Positions 17,966 to 26,225 are shown, numbered from the stretch's first letter. The stretch is 64,000 bases of DNA from Chloroflexia bacterium SDU3-3 (GCA_009268125.1 WBOU01000019.1:62001-126000); one strand, 5' to 3'. Made by a program: numbers and translations. The notes: generated by a model from the sequence alone, not told the origin.

Positions 17966-18005
17966 AAAGCGGCGGCCCCATGCCCAAGCATGAGGCCGCC
18001 GCTTT
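17966..18005. terminator. Bidirectional hairpin between convergent genes
   Basis: AAAGCGGCGGCC (17966-17977) pairs with GGCCGCCGCTTT (17994-18005), with a nested CATGC/GCATG stem inside (17979-17992). It sits 15 bases past the end of the minus-strand gene. Confidence 0.75.
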
Positions 18006-18019
18006 GGCTTCGCGCCGTG

Positions 18020-18727
18020 CTAGCCCGCCTCGTCCAGCGTGAGCTGCACGCCGATGCGGTTGAACATGCGCTGGGCGTAGGGCCAGCCCGCCTCCTCCAC
18101 CAGCCAGCCATCGGGCACCTCGCTGCCCAGGCGGGCCAGGAAATCGCGGTAGGAGCCGGGCAGGGTGATTTTGGCCACGTGGTAGCCCTCGGCTGTGCGC
18201 CGCGCCACCAGCGGGATGGGCGCGGCTTGGGCGTAGCTGGCCAGCAGCGCCGAGTTCTCATCCAGCGGGCGGATGCCGATGGTTCCGCCGCGCTCCATGA
18301 AGCAGCGGAAGTACTCGGCGGCACCTCGGCCCTTGCGCCGCCGCAGGATCGTGCCCTCGCGCAGGGCCAGTGCAGCGCCGCCATCGCGCTGCACTGGCTC
18401 GATGGCGACCCACGCGCGGGCGGCGGGGTCGAACACACTGTAGCGCTCGCTGGCGCTGGCGGTGGGCCGCCAGCCCAGCTCGCCCAGGGCGGGCGCGGCG
18501 GGCAGCTGGGGCAGCCGCTCCATGCGCCCTTCGAGCGTGAGCACCACATAGGTGCGTAGGGCCAGCCGCGCCAGCAGGCCCTCGCGCCGCCAGCTGGTCA
18601 GCTCGAAGATCTTGCCGCGCCGCTCGCCCTCGCCGCGCAGCACGCTGTAGGCGTTGTCGTTGTGCACCAGAAAGTGGTTGGGAGTGATCTCCTCAAGGTC
18701 GTATGGGGTTTTGCGTGAAGGTGGCAT
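18020..18727 (-). CDS. Conserved-looking protein of unknown function
   Basis: 235 residues from the ATG at 18725-18727, downstream of and probably co-transcribed with the rubrerythrin-DinB gene (16-base gap). No signal peptide, membrane segment or known motif is apparent. The N-terminal 60 residues (ITPNHFLVHNDNAYSVLRGE, GKIFELTSWRREGLLARLAL) look like a compact beta-rich domain. The middle has a basic patch REGTILRRRKGRG, and the end is LPGSYRDFLARLGSEVPDGW. An in-frame extension upstream overlaps the preceding gene and is less likely. I do not recognise it. Confidence 0.7.
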   Translation of the reverse strand: MPPSRKTPYDLEEITPNHFLVHNDNAYSVLRGEGERRGKIFELTSWRREGLLARLALRTYVVLTLEGRMERLPQLPAAPALGELGWRPTASASERYSVFDPAARAWVAIEPVQRDGGAALALREGTILRRRKGRGAAEYFRCFMERGGTIGIRPLDENSALLASYAQAAPIPLVARRTAEGYHVAKITLPGSYRDFLARLGSEVPDGWLVEEAGWPYAQRMFNRIGVQLTLDEAG

Positions 18728-18743
18728 GGCTGGCCGTGTGGCG

Positions 18744-19748
18744 CTACTCCCCCTCGTTGATCTCATCCACCACGGGGGTGTTGAGCTCGGCCTCTGGCTC
18801 GTGCGGGATGGATGTGAGCAGGTCGTGGCGCATCTGGGCCAGCTCCACCAGGTGGCCGCGCTCGTGGTTCACCACCCAGTTGCCCTGGTGCAGCAGGTCG
18901 ATATCGCCGTACATCTCGTGGTGGCCGGTGCGGTGCCATGCGGCGCTGGTCAGGCCGCGCAGCAGGCTCAGCGTCTGCTTGCGGCTGGCGTGGTAGCGCT
19001 CCAAAATCTCGGCCAGCGGGTAGCTGCGGTAGAGCACGGCGGCGTCGAGCCGGGGCGGGTGGGCAGGCGGCAGCTCGGGCTGGTTGGTCTCCAATATTAG
19101 CCAGGCGCGCTCGCGGAACACCGCATCCATATCGGCCAGGTGGCCCACTAGCTCCTTGAACGAGATATCGCGCGGGGTGATCGGCGTCTCCAGCAGCGTT
19201 TCGTCGATGCCCTGGGCCAGCTTGCGGATGGCCTCCTCGCCGTGCTCAAGAAAGTGCATGATTCCGTGGGGGCCGAGCGTGCCCATCGACTCGATGGCGC
19301 GGAAGGCCTTGTGGGCCTCGGCCACGGTGCCGCACACCGGGCAGGTGGTGGCCACCTTGCTCTCCTGCAGGTTGCCGCAGCTGGTGCACACGAACAGGTC
19401 GCCGATCTCATCGGCGCGCAGGTCGCGGTTCTCGGCCAGGGCGTGCTTGGCGCGCTTGAGCAGATCGCGCGCGATGGGGCTGGTGGCGGTTACCGGGCCG
19501 GTGGCGATGGCCTCTGGCTCCAGGCCGCCGAGCGCGCACTCCACGTTGCGAGTGGTCACGCCCATCTCGCCGAGGTCGCGGAAGGCCACCTCGGCCCGCA
19601 CCATCTTCACCGCGCCGAGCGCCTCCAGCAGCCTGGCGATATTGATCCTGCGCTCGCGTCGGGCCTGCAGCGCCCAGCTGCGGTAGGCCGCCATGCCAAG
19701 GCTTGCGCTGGTGAAGATGCGCTGCAGCTCCGCTGCGTCTGTTGTCAT
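18744..19748 (-). CDS. Rubrerythrin-like / DinB-like fusion protein with rubredoxin-type zinc ribbon
   Basis: 334 residues, start after AGGAGG. Residues about 5-115 are helical and ferritin-like (rubrerythrin-type). Residues about 118-142 hold two CxxC knuckles (CTSCGNLQESKVATTCPVCG), a rubredoxin-like iron or zinc site. Residues about 180-325 match the DinB/YfiT four-helix bundle, with DISFKELVGHLADMDAVFRERA, HEMYGDIDLLHQ and NWVVNHERGHLVELAQMRHDL giving His residues for a metal site. The fusion suggests a redox or peroxide-defence role with a metal-dependent second domain; substrates are unknown. A good minus-strand promoter lies at 19805-19832. Confidence 0.82.
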   Translation of the reverse strand: MTTDAAELQRIFTSASLGMAAYRSWALQARRERRINIARLLEALGAVKMVRAEVAFRDLGEMGVTTRNVECALGGLEPEAIATGPVTATSPIARDLLKRAKHALAENRDLRADEIGDLFVCTSCGNLQESKVATTCPVCGTVAEAHKAFRAIESMGTLGPHGIMHFLEHGEEAIRKLAQGIDETLLETPITPRDISFKELVGHLADMDAVFRERAWLILETNQPELPPAHPPRLDAAVLYRSYPLAEILERYHASRKQTLSLLRGLTSAAWHRTGHHEMYGDIDLLHQGNWVVNHERGHLVELAQMRHDLLTSIPHEPEAELNTPVVDEINEGE

Positions 19749-19804
19749 AACCGGTGAGCCTCCTGCTCGTAGAACGTATGCTATTATGATTTATCGTTTC
19801 CTAT

Positions 19805-19832
19805 ACTATACCGCGAACTCTTTTTCTTGCAA
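19805..19832 (-). promoter_or_regulatory. Promoter of the rubrerythrin-DinB operon
   Basis: On the minus strand: -35 TTGCAA (19827-19832), 16-bp spacer, -10 TATAGT (19805-19810), 56 bases before the ATG. The surrounding 425-base gap (19749-20172) is AT-rich and holds only this and the plus-strand promoter at 20086-20114. Confidence 0.6.
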
Positions 19833-20085
19833 CACAGCAGCCCGAGCGCTATTGCATCAATGAGGCCGCTATTAGTAGCTTTTTTTTCCTAGTAGATCGC
19901 ATTTTGTATCTATTTTGAGCAACAAATGCTGTTTGGCCGCTGTATACTTGGTGCGATTAGCCGATTGATTGCAAGAGTATTAACAAAATACTACAGATAT
20001 AAACTTTTGCAGCCATATCGTGTTCAAACTCCCCCGTCGGGAACAGCGCGCTTGCTGCCTCCCGCGCTGCCCGCCTGTCGCTGTG

Positions 20086-20114
20086 TTGCCCATTAGAAGG
20101 CAATGTGCTAGAAT
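20086..20114 (+). promoter_or_regulatory. Promoter of the single-domain response regulator
   Basis: -35 TTGCCC (20086-20091), exact 17-bp spacer, -10 TAGAAT (20109-20114) with an upstream TGC, giving an extended -10. Confidence 0.7.
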
Positions 20115-20172
20115 TGGCTGAGACCGATAATGCTTGCCCCTCATATCGGCCAGCACTGCAGAGGAGCGATGT

Positions 20173-20556
20173 ATGTCCGATCAGTCCGCACGTAATCCGG
20201 CTATTATTCTTGTCGAGGATGAGCCAGACATCCTGATCATCCTGCACCGGCTCATGCGCGATCTCACCGGCGGCTACGATATCGTCACGGTGAATGGTGG
20301 CGCGGAGGCGCTTGCGCAGATCGCGCTGCGGCCCGTCCCTCTGCTGATCACCGACTACAATATGCCGGGTATGAATGGTCTGCAGCTCACCTCGGCGGTG
20401 AAAGAGGCCTCGCCCAGCACCCGCGTGGTGCTGATCACGGCCTACGCCACGCCCGAGCTTGAGAAGCGCGCCCGCGAGCACCGCGTCGACCACTATCTCC
20501 CCAAGCCTTTCCCGCTCGACCGGCTGGAGCAGATTGTCCGCGATGTGCTGCACTAG
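20173..20556 (+). CDS. Single-domain response regulator (CheY-like)
   Basis: 127 residues, start after GAGGAG. The receiver is complete: acidic EDE near residue 13-15, phospho-acceptor Asp61 (LLITDYNMPGMNG), Thr in VVLITAYAT, and Lys111 (YLPKPFPL). No output domain follows, so it must act by protein contact or as a phosphotransfer intermediate. No kinase is adjacent. It is transcribed from its own promoter and ends at a strong terminator, so it is monocistronic. Confidence 0.93.
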   Translation: MSDQSARNPAIILVEDEPDILIILHRLMRDLTGGYDIVTVNGGAEALAQIALRPVPLLITDYNMPGMNGLQLTSAVKEASPSTRVVLITAYATPELEKRAREHRVDHYLPKPFPLDRLEQIVRDVLH

Positions 20557-20577
20557 GTTGCGGCTAGCGTAGGCTAG

Positions 20578-20603
20578 GGCCGGGCGCACGCGCCCGGCCT
20601 TTT
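20578..20603 (+). terminator. Intrinsic terminator after the response regulator
   Basis: GGCCGGGCG (20578-20586) pairs with CGCCCGGCC (20591-20599), loop CACG, followed by TTTT. Confidence 0.88.
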
Positions 20604-20707
20604 GCATGCTCTCAGCGGGCTCTCAGGCCGCTGTCATTGCGCGTCGCCACCCTGGTGGCTACTATACCCAGTGCATCACGATGCCGTATCATAGAGAACG
20701 GAGGATC

Positions 20708-20863
20708 ATGATTGTGCTGGCATCCCTTCCTGGCCTGTTCCTGGTGATCATGCTCACCCTGACCCTGGTGCTGCTGCCCTATATCAGCGACGAGCGCAAG
20801 GCCGAGCCGCGCCGCGCGACCGAGGAGATCCACATCCGCCGCGGCGGCAAGGGCCAAAAGTAG
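20708..20863 (+). CDS. Small single-pass membrane protein, function unknown
   Basis: 51 residues starting at an ATG with CGGAGG just upstream; longer in-frame starts would run back into the terminator. A hydrophobic helix (IVLASLPGLFLVIMLTLTLVLLPYI) is followed by a charged tail (SDERKAEPRRATEEIHIRRGGKGQK), so the C-terminus should face the cytoplasm. The family is not recognised. It ends in front of a bidirectional terminator. Confidence 0.65.
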   Translation: MIVLASLPGLFLVIMLTLTLVLLPYISDERKAEPRRATEEIHIRRGGKGQK

Positions 20864-20885
20864 CCATACCAGTGCCCACTATAGA

Positions 20886-20917
20886 CACAGCCCAGGCATC
20901 GCGCCTGGGCTGTGTGT
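20886..20917. terminator. Bidirectional terminator
   Basis: CACAGCCCAGGC (20886-20897) pairs perfectly with GCCTGGGCTGTG (20903-20914), then TGTTT. It is placed between the converging small membrane protein and glycoside hydrolase genes. Confidence 0.8.
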
Positions 20918-20942
20918 TTCTGCCTGGGCTGTGGGGCGCGGG

Positions 20943-22292
20943 CTACTGCTGCGCGCGCTCCTGCTTGATCTGGCTCAGGTAGCCCTGGATGGCCGTGAAG
21001 GCCAGGCGCGGGCTGTAGTCGCCGTTCAGGATGCCGAACGAGGCCTGCTCGTGAAGCGGGTCGTTCTGCTGCTGCCAGAGCACGGCGTAGTTCATGTTCC
21101 ACAGGAAGGCCGCGCCGACCCACGGCTTGCCATCCTTGTCGACATACTTGTCGTTGATCAGCTTCATCGCGCCGATGATATAGTCGGACTGCTGCTGCTC
21201 GCTCACGAAGCTGCCGAACTCGTAGCCAGGTGTGCTGTTTTTGGTGGCCCAGCCGTACTCGGTGATCCAGATCTGGTGGTCGCCCACGCCCTCCTCTACC
21301 ATGAAGCGGCGCACGTTCTCGACGTGGCGGAAGTAGAAGGTGGCATCGTTGGTCCAGCAGCTGCCCAGCTCGGCGGGGCAGCCCTCGACGGTGTATGGCT
21401 CGCTGGGGTACATGGTCTCGGGCGGGTTGGCCGAGCCGCCGGGGTGCACGCCCTGGGCATCGAAGTACTGCTTCACCAGGCCATCTTTGTAGCTGTACAT
21501 GGTGCGGTACCACACCTCGTCCGACACGGCCTTGGTCGGGTCGTTCACGCCGGTGGATGAGGGCGGCGCGGCGATCACGAAGGCGGCGGGGCTGACGGCC
21601 TTGATGCGCTTGTAGCACTCGACCAGCAGCTCGACATATTTGCCCGCGTCATCGGGCACCACCGTGCCGCCGTTCTCCTGCTGGAGGTTCGGCTCGTTCC
21701 AGATCTCGTAGGCTGCGATCTGGTCGCCGTAGCGCTTGGCCATGGCCTCCACAAAGTTGCCCATGGTTTTCGGGTCGCTGGGCATGCCGCCGCTGGCCTC
21801 GTAGAAGGCGGGCGAGCGCACGATGCTGACCAGCAGCTTCTGGCCCTTCTTGGCCACGTCGGGGACAATCTGGTCGAGCTCGCCCCAGGCGTAGTTGCCT
21901 GCGGTCGGCCCCTCGATGTCGCGCCAGACCACCTGCTGGCGCACCCAGGTGAAGCCAGCGATGCCATCCAGAGTCAGCACGCGCTCGCGGTCGGTGTAGT
22001 AGAGATGGTTGACCACGCCGAACTGCGCGTGCTTGAACCGCATGGGGAAGCCCGACTCCAGCTCGCCGCTGGCCGGGGCCTCGGCGGTGGGGGCGGTTTC
22101 GGCGGTGGGCACCACCTCGGCGGTGGGGGCGGCGTCGGCGGTGGGCGCTACCTGCGCGGTGGGGGCCGTGGCCACCGTGGGCAGGATGGTGGTGGCGGTG
22201 GGCTGGCCCTGGCCGCCGCACGCGGTGAAGAGCGGGATGGTGAGCGCAAGGAGAGCGATGCTGCTCGTCTTTTGGAGGCCCGTCAGAGACAT
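20943..22292 (-). CDS. Exported glycoside hydrolase-like TIM-barrel protein, probable lipoprotein
   Basis: 449 residues from the ATG at 22290-22292, preceded by AAGGAG. The N-terminus is a lipoprotein-type signal with Cys25 (IPLFTACGG), followed by a Pro/Thr/Ala-rich linker of about 45 residues (repeats of APTAxxxPTA). The catalytic barrel (about 85-445) carries YEIWNEPN with acid/base candidate Glu200 and IWITEYGWATKN with nucleophile candidate Glu345, the clan GH-A pattern closest to GH39/GH5-like enzymes. It likely cleaves a polysaccharide at the cell surface; the substrate is not predictable. It is a paralogue of the gene at 22480-24270, with which it shares long stretches (HPGG.SNPP, GWATKNxTPGYExG). 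Confidence 0.83.
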   Translation of the reverse strand: MSLTGLQKTSSIALLALTIPLFTACGGQGQPTATTILPTVATAPTAQVAPTADAAPTAEVVPTAETAPTAEAPASGELESGFPMRFKHAQFGVVNHLYYTDRERVLTLDGIAGFTWVRQQVVWRDIEGPTAGNYAWGELDQIVPDVAKKGQKLLVSIVRSPAFYEASGGMPSDPKTMGNFVEAMAKRYGDQIAAYEIWNEPNLQQENGGTVVPDDAGKYVELLVECYKRIKAVSPAAFVIAAPPSSTGVNDPTKAVSDEVWYRTMYSYKDGLVKQYFDAQGVHPGGSANPPETMYPSEPYTVEGCPAELGSCWTNDATFYFRHVENVRRFMVEEGVGDHQIWITEYGWATKNSTPGYEFGSFVSEQQQSDYIIGAMKLINDKYVDKDGKPWVGAAFLWNMNYAVLWQQQNDPLHEQASFGILNGDYSPRLAFTAIQGYLSQIKQERAQQ

Positions 22293-22479
22293 AGGATGCT
22301 CCTTTGGCAAGAAAGATGACGATCGGGCGCACTGGCCACGCTGCCAGGGCGCGCTGCCGCCGCTGGCGGGCGGCCTATACGTGCATTGTATGCGGTGCGA
22401 TCGTTCTTTGAAAGAGGGAAGCTGGCATGCGCAAGGGGCAGCCTAGGACTGCCCCCTGCTATCGTTCTGGCCCTGTGGT

Positions 22480-24270
22480 CTACTTCTGCATGTCGCGGAT
22501 GGCGTAGTAGGATGGGCGGGGCGTCCAGTCGCCATTCAGCACGCCGAACGAGGCCTGCTCGTGGTACTCGTTGCCCTCGGCCCGCCAGTTCGGTGCGAAG
22601 TTGAGCTGCCACAGGAACATGCCCTGCAGCCACGGCTGGTAGCTGGTGCGGCCCATCTCGAAGGCGCGCACGATCCACTTGGCCTGAGTCTCCTGCGAGA
22701 TCTGGTTGCCGTACTCGTAGCCGGGCGTGTTGTTCTTGGTGGCCCAGCCGAACTCGGTGATCCACACCGGCTTCGCGCCCAGGCCTGCGGACACCTGGAT
22801 AGATCGCACATCCTCGATGCGGCGGAAGTAGAACTCGCGGCTGGTCACGAAGTTCGGGCCGGGGCCGGGGTTGTCCGGCCAGAGCGTGTCGGGCGGGTTA
22901 GAAGCGCCGCCGGGGTGCGCGCCGATCACATCCACATGGGTCTCGAAGCGCGGGTCGTTGAACATCTGGCGGTAGAACGTCAGGTCGCTGATCGCGATGT
23001 CCGAGCGGTTGGTCTCGGTGGCCGAGGGGCCGCCGGAGACCACCAGCGCGTCGGGATCGGCGGCCTTGATCTTCTCGGAGGCCTGCACCAGCATGTCCAT
23101 GTAGTTGGTGGCGCTGGCCACGCGCCCGCCGTTCTCCCAGGCCAGGTTCTGCTCGTTCCAGATCTCGTAGGCCTGCACGCGGCCCTTGTAGCGCTCGGCC
23201 ATCTTGCCCATGAAGTTGGCGAACTCGCCGTAGTTGGCGCGGCTGGGCATGCCGTTCTGGCCGTTGCCGGTGGCCCAGGTGGGGGCCTTCACCACGCTGA
23301 ACAGCAGCTTGACGCCGGCGTTGCTGGCGTCGGCCACGATCTGGTCAAGCTCGCCCCAGCAGATCGAGTAGCAGCCGGTGCCGGGCGCGCTCTGCAGATC
23401 CTGCCAGCGGATCTGCTGGCGCAGCCAGCCGACCCCTGCCTCTTTGGTCAGCTGCAGCGCCAGGCCGCGGTTCTGCCAGCTGCTGCCCTGCCCATAGAGA
23501 ATGGCGTTGAAGCCGTAGATCATGCCGCTGCTGCTCGGCTGGGTCACCACCTGCTGCGCGGGCTTGAAGGCGTCTTCGCTGGCGTGGTGGGCGTCGCGGT
23601 ACTCGTTGCCCAGCAGGCCCAGCAGCACGCGGTACTTGGCATCCGGCTCGTCGGGGTGCCACTCCATGCGCTGGCGCTCGAAGTACTGCACCCAGTAGGT
23701 CTCGCCGGTGGCGGCGTTCTTCTCCTGGAACTGCTCGGACTTGGGCCGACCGAACACCGCCAAGCCGCCGTTCTTCTCCCAGAAGCTGCGGAAGGGTGCT
23801 GGCTCGTTGCGCAGCGTGTGGCCGGTGGCGTCATCCCAGGTGCCGTCGTTGGTGTTGCCCACCGCTACGAAGGGGGCCTCGCCCTCGCGGCCCTCGACCA
23901 GCTTGTTGCCCATCAGGCGGCCCAGGATGTAGTAGTTGGTGCCATAGTTCTCGGGGTGCTCTTCCAGCACGCCGCGCTCGAAGTACTGGACGCGGTAGTA
24001 GTTGCCTGGCTCGGTGAAGCTCTCCTCGATGAATGGCTCGCTGATAGGGTAGCCCAGCACAAACAGCGCGTTCGGCGTGTTCTTCCACGTCACGTAGAAC
24101 GAGTTCATCGCGTTGTGCTGCGTTTCGCTGAAGTAGTGGGAGGTGAAGGGCGCTTTCGTATCGGGGACATCTCCTGGCGTGCGAGCGGCTGCGCTGCTGG
24201 TCGCAGGCGACACAGCCATGCTCGCAAGCAAGATGCTCAGCATCACTGCTGGGAAGACACGTCGGACCAT
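22480..24270 (-). CDS. Secreted glycoside hydrolase-like protein with N-terminal W/GG/FG repeats
   Basis: 596 residues, start after AGGAG. A signal peptide covers residues 1-29 (MLSILLASMAVSPATSSAAA). Residues about 45-225 hold two repeats of the form FxxxWxxxxxxxxFGxPxSExF followed by YFERxxxExHPE; the same repeat type ends the M14 peptidase at 3157. The TIM barrel follows (about 245-596) with Glu373 in EIWNEQN as acid/base and Glu506 in VWITEFGWATKNN as nucleophile candidates (clan GH-A). The repeats may bind cell wall or glycan. It is encoded upstream of its paralogue, 187 bases apart; both might be one transcript. Confidence 0.85.
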   Translation of the reverse strand: MVRRVFPAVMLSILLASMAVSPATSSAAARTPGDVPDTKAPFTSHYFSETQHNAMNSFYVTWKNTPNALFVLGYPISEPFIEESFTEPGNYYRVQYFERGVLEEHPENYGTNYYILGRLMGNKLVEGREGEAPFVAVGNTNDGTWDDATGHTLRNEPAPFRSFWEKNGGLAVFGRPKSEQFQEKNAATGETYWVQYFERQRMEWHPDEPDAKYRVLLGLLGNEYRDAHHASEDAFKPAQQVVTQPSSSGMIYGFNAILYGQGSSWQNRGLALQLTKEAGVGWLRQQIRWQDLQSAPGTGCYSICWGELDQIVADASNAGVKLLFSVVKAPTWATGNGQNGMPSRANYGEFANFMGKMAERYKGRVQAYEIWNEQNLAWENGGRVASATNYMDMLVQASEKIKAADPDALVVSGGPSATETNRSDIAISDLTFYRQMFNDPRFETHVDVIGAHPGGASNPPDTLWPDNPGPGPNFVTSREFYFRRIEDVRSIQVSAGLGAKPVWITEFGWATKNNTPGYEYGNQISQETQAKWIVRAFEMGRTSYQPWLQGMFLWQLNFAPNWRAEGNEYHEQASFGVLNGDWTPRPSYYAIRDMQK

Positions 24271-24414
24271 CGAATTCTCCTATGTTCTAGTTAGCTGCTG
24301 GTGCTGTAGATCTCAACGTTGCCACCCTTGCTGTTTGCTGCACCCGAGGATGATACCGCGATGAGAGTTGGCTGAACCAGCGTCGAGCAACTGGCCGATA
24401 GAGCGCGTTTCGGC

Positions 24415-24885
24415 TTATTCTTGGGCGATGGCCAGGACCACGGCCTCCGCCGGGGTGGCGGCGGCGGTGATATGGCCCACGCCCAGTTCCCAGGTGTGCA
24501 GCCCCACCACGCGGCTGCCCAGCTTGCGGGCCAGCGCGATCTCCGAGAGCGTGCCGTACTCGCCGCCGATAGCGATCACGCTAGCGGCGGCCTGCACGAT
24601 CAGGGCGTTGCGGGCCTCGCCCATGTTGGTGGCCAGCGCGATCTGCACGAAGCGGTTGGCGGCGCTGGGGTCTGCCCCCGGCAGCACGCCGATCGTCACC
24701 CCGCCTGCGGCACGCGCGCCGCGGCAGGCTGCCTCCATCACGCCGCCCAGGCCGCCGCAGATCAGGGCAACCCCCGCCTGGGCCAGAGCTATGCCGACGC
24801 TCTCTGCTTCGGCGGCAAGCTCGGGGCCGCAGCTGCCTGCGCCACATACTGCAACGATCGGTTGTCGTAGTGTCGGTGGCGTCAT
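24415..24885 (-). CDS. LOG/DprA-fold protein (TIGR00725-like)
   Basis: 156 residues. The Rossmann-type SLOG fold is evident: IVAVCGAGSCGPELAAEAE at the N-terminus, LICGGLGGVMEAACRGARAAGG, and AIGGEYGTLSEIALARKLG near residue 105, which parallels the PGGxGTxxE motif of lysine-decarboxylase-like (LOG) proteins but with GGEYGT. Relatives bind nucleotides; LOG proteins release cytokinin bases from their 5'-monophosphates. The precise role of this subfamily is unknown. No clear SD. The 144-base gap to the next gene shows nothing notable. Confidence 0.8.
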   Translation of the reverse strand: MTPPTLRQPIVAVCGAGSCGPELAAEAESVGIALAQAGVALICGGLGGVMEAACRGARAAGGVTIGVLPGADPSAANRFVQIALATNMGEARNALIVQAAASVIAIGGEYGTLSEIALARKLGSRVVGLHTWELGVGHITAAATPAEAVVLAIAQE

Positions 24886-25123
24886 AAAGTGAGGGTTGCG
24901 CGCAGCCGAAGCGAAGGCGTGTTGGTCGCGCTTGGTGCCGTTCTTGGGCAGGGATGATAGAACTTGCCTGCGACGAAATCGTGTCCAGTGGCGCGGTCAT
25001 TATAGAGGTTCATACTAGGGGCGTCAAGTTTTATTGGGGCATGTGGCGGGCGCCGCCATGCGGCAGATCGCGCTATCATCAACTTTTAAAGAAGAAGCTA
25101 CTGTTAAGAGAATATACCTGCCC

Positions 25124-25129
25124 TATAAT
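25124..25129 (+). promoter_or_regulatory. -10 element (TATAAT) of the DUF3105 gene
   Basis: A perfect TATAAT, 42 bases upstream of the ATG. The -35 position carries no clear consensus. Confidence 0.5.
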
Positions 25130-25171
25130 ACAAGGGTGATGATTGTTGCCATTTCACAACGGAGCATAACT

Positions 25172-25774
25172 ATGCCGCAACCAAAAGGTCGCCCCAGCGT
25201 CAGCGGACGCCAGCTGCGCCAGAAGCAAAACGATCGCTCGACCATGGTGGTCGTTGGTATCATCTTGGGCGTGGTGGTGGTGCTGGCCGCAGGCATGTAC
25301 GCCTGGTCGCTCACCCGCCCCTCGGCCCTGCACTTCGCCGATGTCACCCAGGGCGAGACCAACCACCTGAGCAGCCCCACCGACCCGTTGCCCACCCCCT
25401 ACAACTCCAACCCGCCTACCTCGGGCTGGCACTGGGGCGGCGGCGTGGCCGACCCCGGCGTGAAGACCACGCCGATATCCGACACGATCACCGTGCACAA
25501 CCTTGAGCACGGCTTTGTGATCTTTCACTACCGCTCCGATCTGGATAGCGCCACGGTGCAGAAGCTCCAGGATCTGACTCTCAGCCTGCAGCAGCAGAAC
25601 CCCTGCATCATCACCGAGCCGCGCCCGGTGGATAACCTGGATGTGCCGATCGCCGCCACCTCGTGGACCTATATGCTCAAGCTCGATAGCTACGACGAGT
25701 CGGCGCTGCGCAGCTTCTTCGCCAGCCACGTGGGCCGCGACAACCCCGAGAAGATCTGCCCGGTGGGCATGTAG
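25172..25774 (+). CDS. DUF3105-family membrane-anchored protein
   Basis: 200 residues, start behind CGGAG. One membrane anchor (about residues 26-46, VVVGIILGVVVVLAAGMYAW) follows a basic N-terminus, so the domain is extracytoplasmic. The DUF3105 signature is plain: YNSNPPTSGWHWGGG, HNLEHGFVIFHYR and a Cys pair spaced over the C-terminal half (NPCIITEPRP, EKICPVGM). The conserved His and Cys residues hint at metal or heme binding, but no function is established. It is monocistronic. Inverted-repeat arms follow the stop. Confidence 0.85.
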   Translation: MPQPKGRPSVSGRQLRQKQNDRSTMVVVGIILGVVVVLAAGMYAWSLTRPSALHFADVTQGETNHLSSPTDPLPTPYNSNPPTSGWHWGGGVADPGVKTTPISDTITVHNLEHGFVIFHYRSDLDSATVQKLQDLTLSLQQQNPCIITEPRPVDNLDVPIAATSWTYMLKLDSYDESALRSFFASHVGRDNPEKICPVGM

Positions 25775-25804
25775 CCTCTGCAGGCGTTCCCTTTGGGTGT
25801 TCCC

Positions 25805-25854
25805 GCATCGGCCCGGTCTGGCAGTGCTTGCAGCGCTGCTCGGTCGGGCCGATG
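25805..25854. repeat. Left arm of a 50-bp inverted repeat flanking dispersed-repeat copy B
   Basis: GCATCGGCCCG (25805-25815), GGCAGTGCTTGCAGCG in the middle and CGGTCGGGCCGATG at the end. The arm is itself a hairpin (CATCGGCCCG with CGGGCCGATG, inner AGTGCT/AGCGCT) and could serve as terminator for the DUF3105 gene. Its inverted partner is at 26173-26225. Confidence 0.75.
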
Positions 25855-25962
25855 GTGTGTGGCATCAGCGGTGGTGGTAAATCGTAGAAACCCGCGTGCC
25901 AGACCATGCGCCGCGTATTATTGTCTGCAAACCAGGCTGAAAATAAGCACCGCCCAGCCCTA

Positions 25963-26130
25963 CCTGCCTGGCCCATGCGGCGAAGGTGCTACTCGTGTAT
26001 GGCCATATGCACGAATGATAGCGGCCAGGGAAGGGAACGGGAACGCCCAACATTGGGGGTTCGAAGGGGGCATTGCCCCCTCGCGGGGTTGCGAGGGGCA
26101 GGCCCCGAGCCGCCGCCCGCGCAGGGCACA
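25963..26130 (+). repeat. Dispersed structured intergenic repeat, copy B
   Basis: It has the head TGGCCCATGCGGCGAAGGTG (25969-25988), then ATGGCCATATGCACGAA, GGGAACGCCCAACATTGGGG, GGTTCGAAGGGGGCATTGCC and GAGGGGCAGGCCCCGAG hairpins, ending CGCCCGCGCAGGGCAC. The order is the same as in copy A. Segment 25855-25962 shows nothing else. Confidence 0.85.
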
Positions 26131-26172
26131 CACCAATCATAAAAGAGGAACCATCTGTATCGAAGCCGCAGC

Positions 26173-26225
26173 CGGTCGGGCCGACCGGGCAACGCTGCAA
26201 GCATTGCCTACGGTCGGCCCGACGC
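26173..26225. repeat. Right arm of the inverted repeat flanking copy B
   Basis: CGGTCGGGCCGACC, GGGCAACGCTGCAAGCATTG and CGGTCGGCCCGACGC. The reverse complement aligns with 25805-25854 over about 50 bases with a few mismatches. GGTCGGGCCGACC and GGTCGGCCCGAC inside the arm also pair with each other. Confidence 0.75.

Noticed and set aside
22005-22319. Gly-rich plus-strand open frame over the hydrolase N-terminus
   Set aside because: Antisense shadow of the PTA linker codons.
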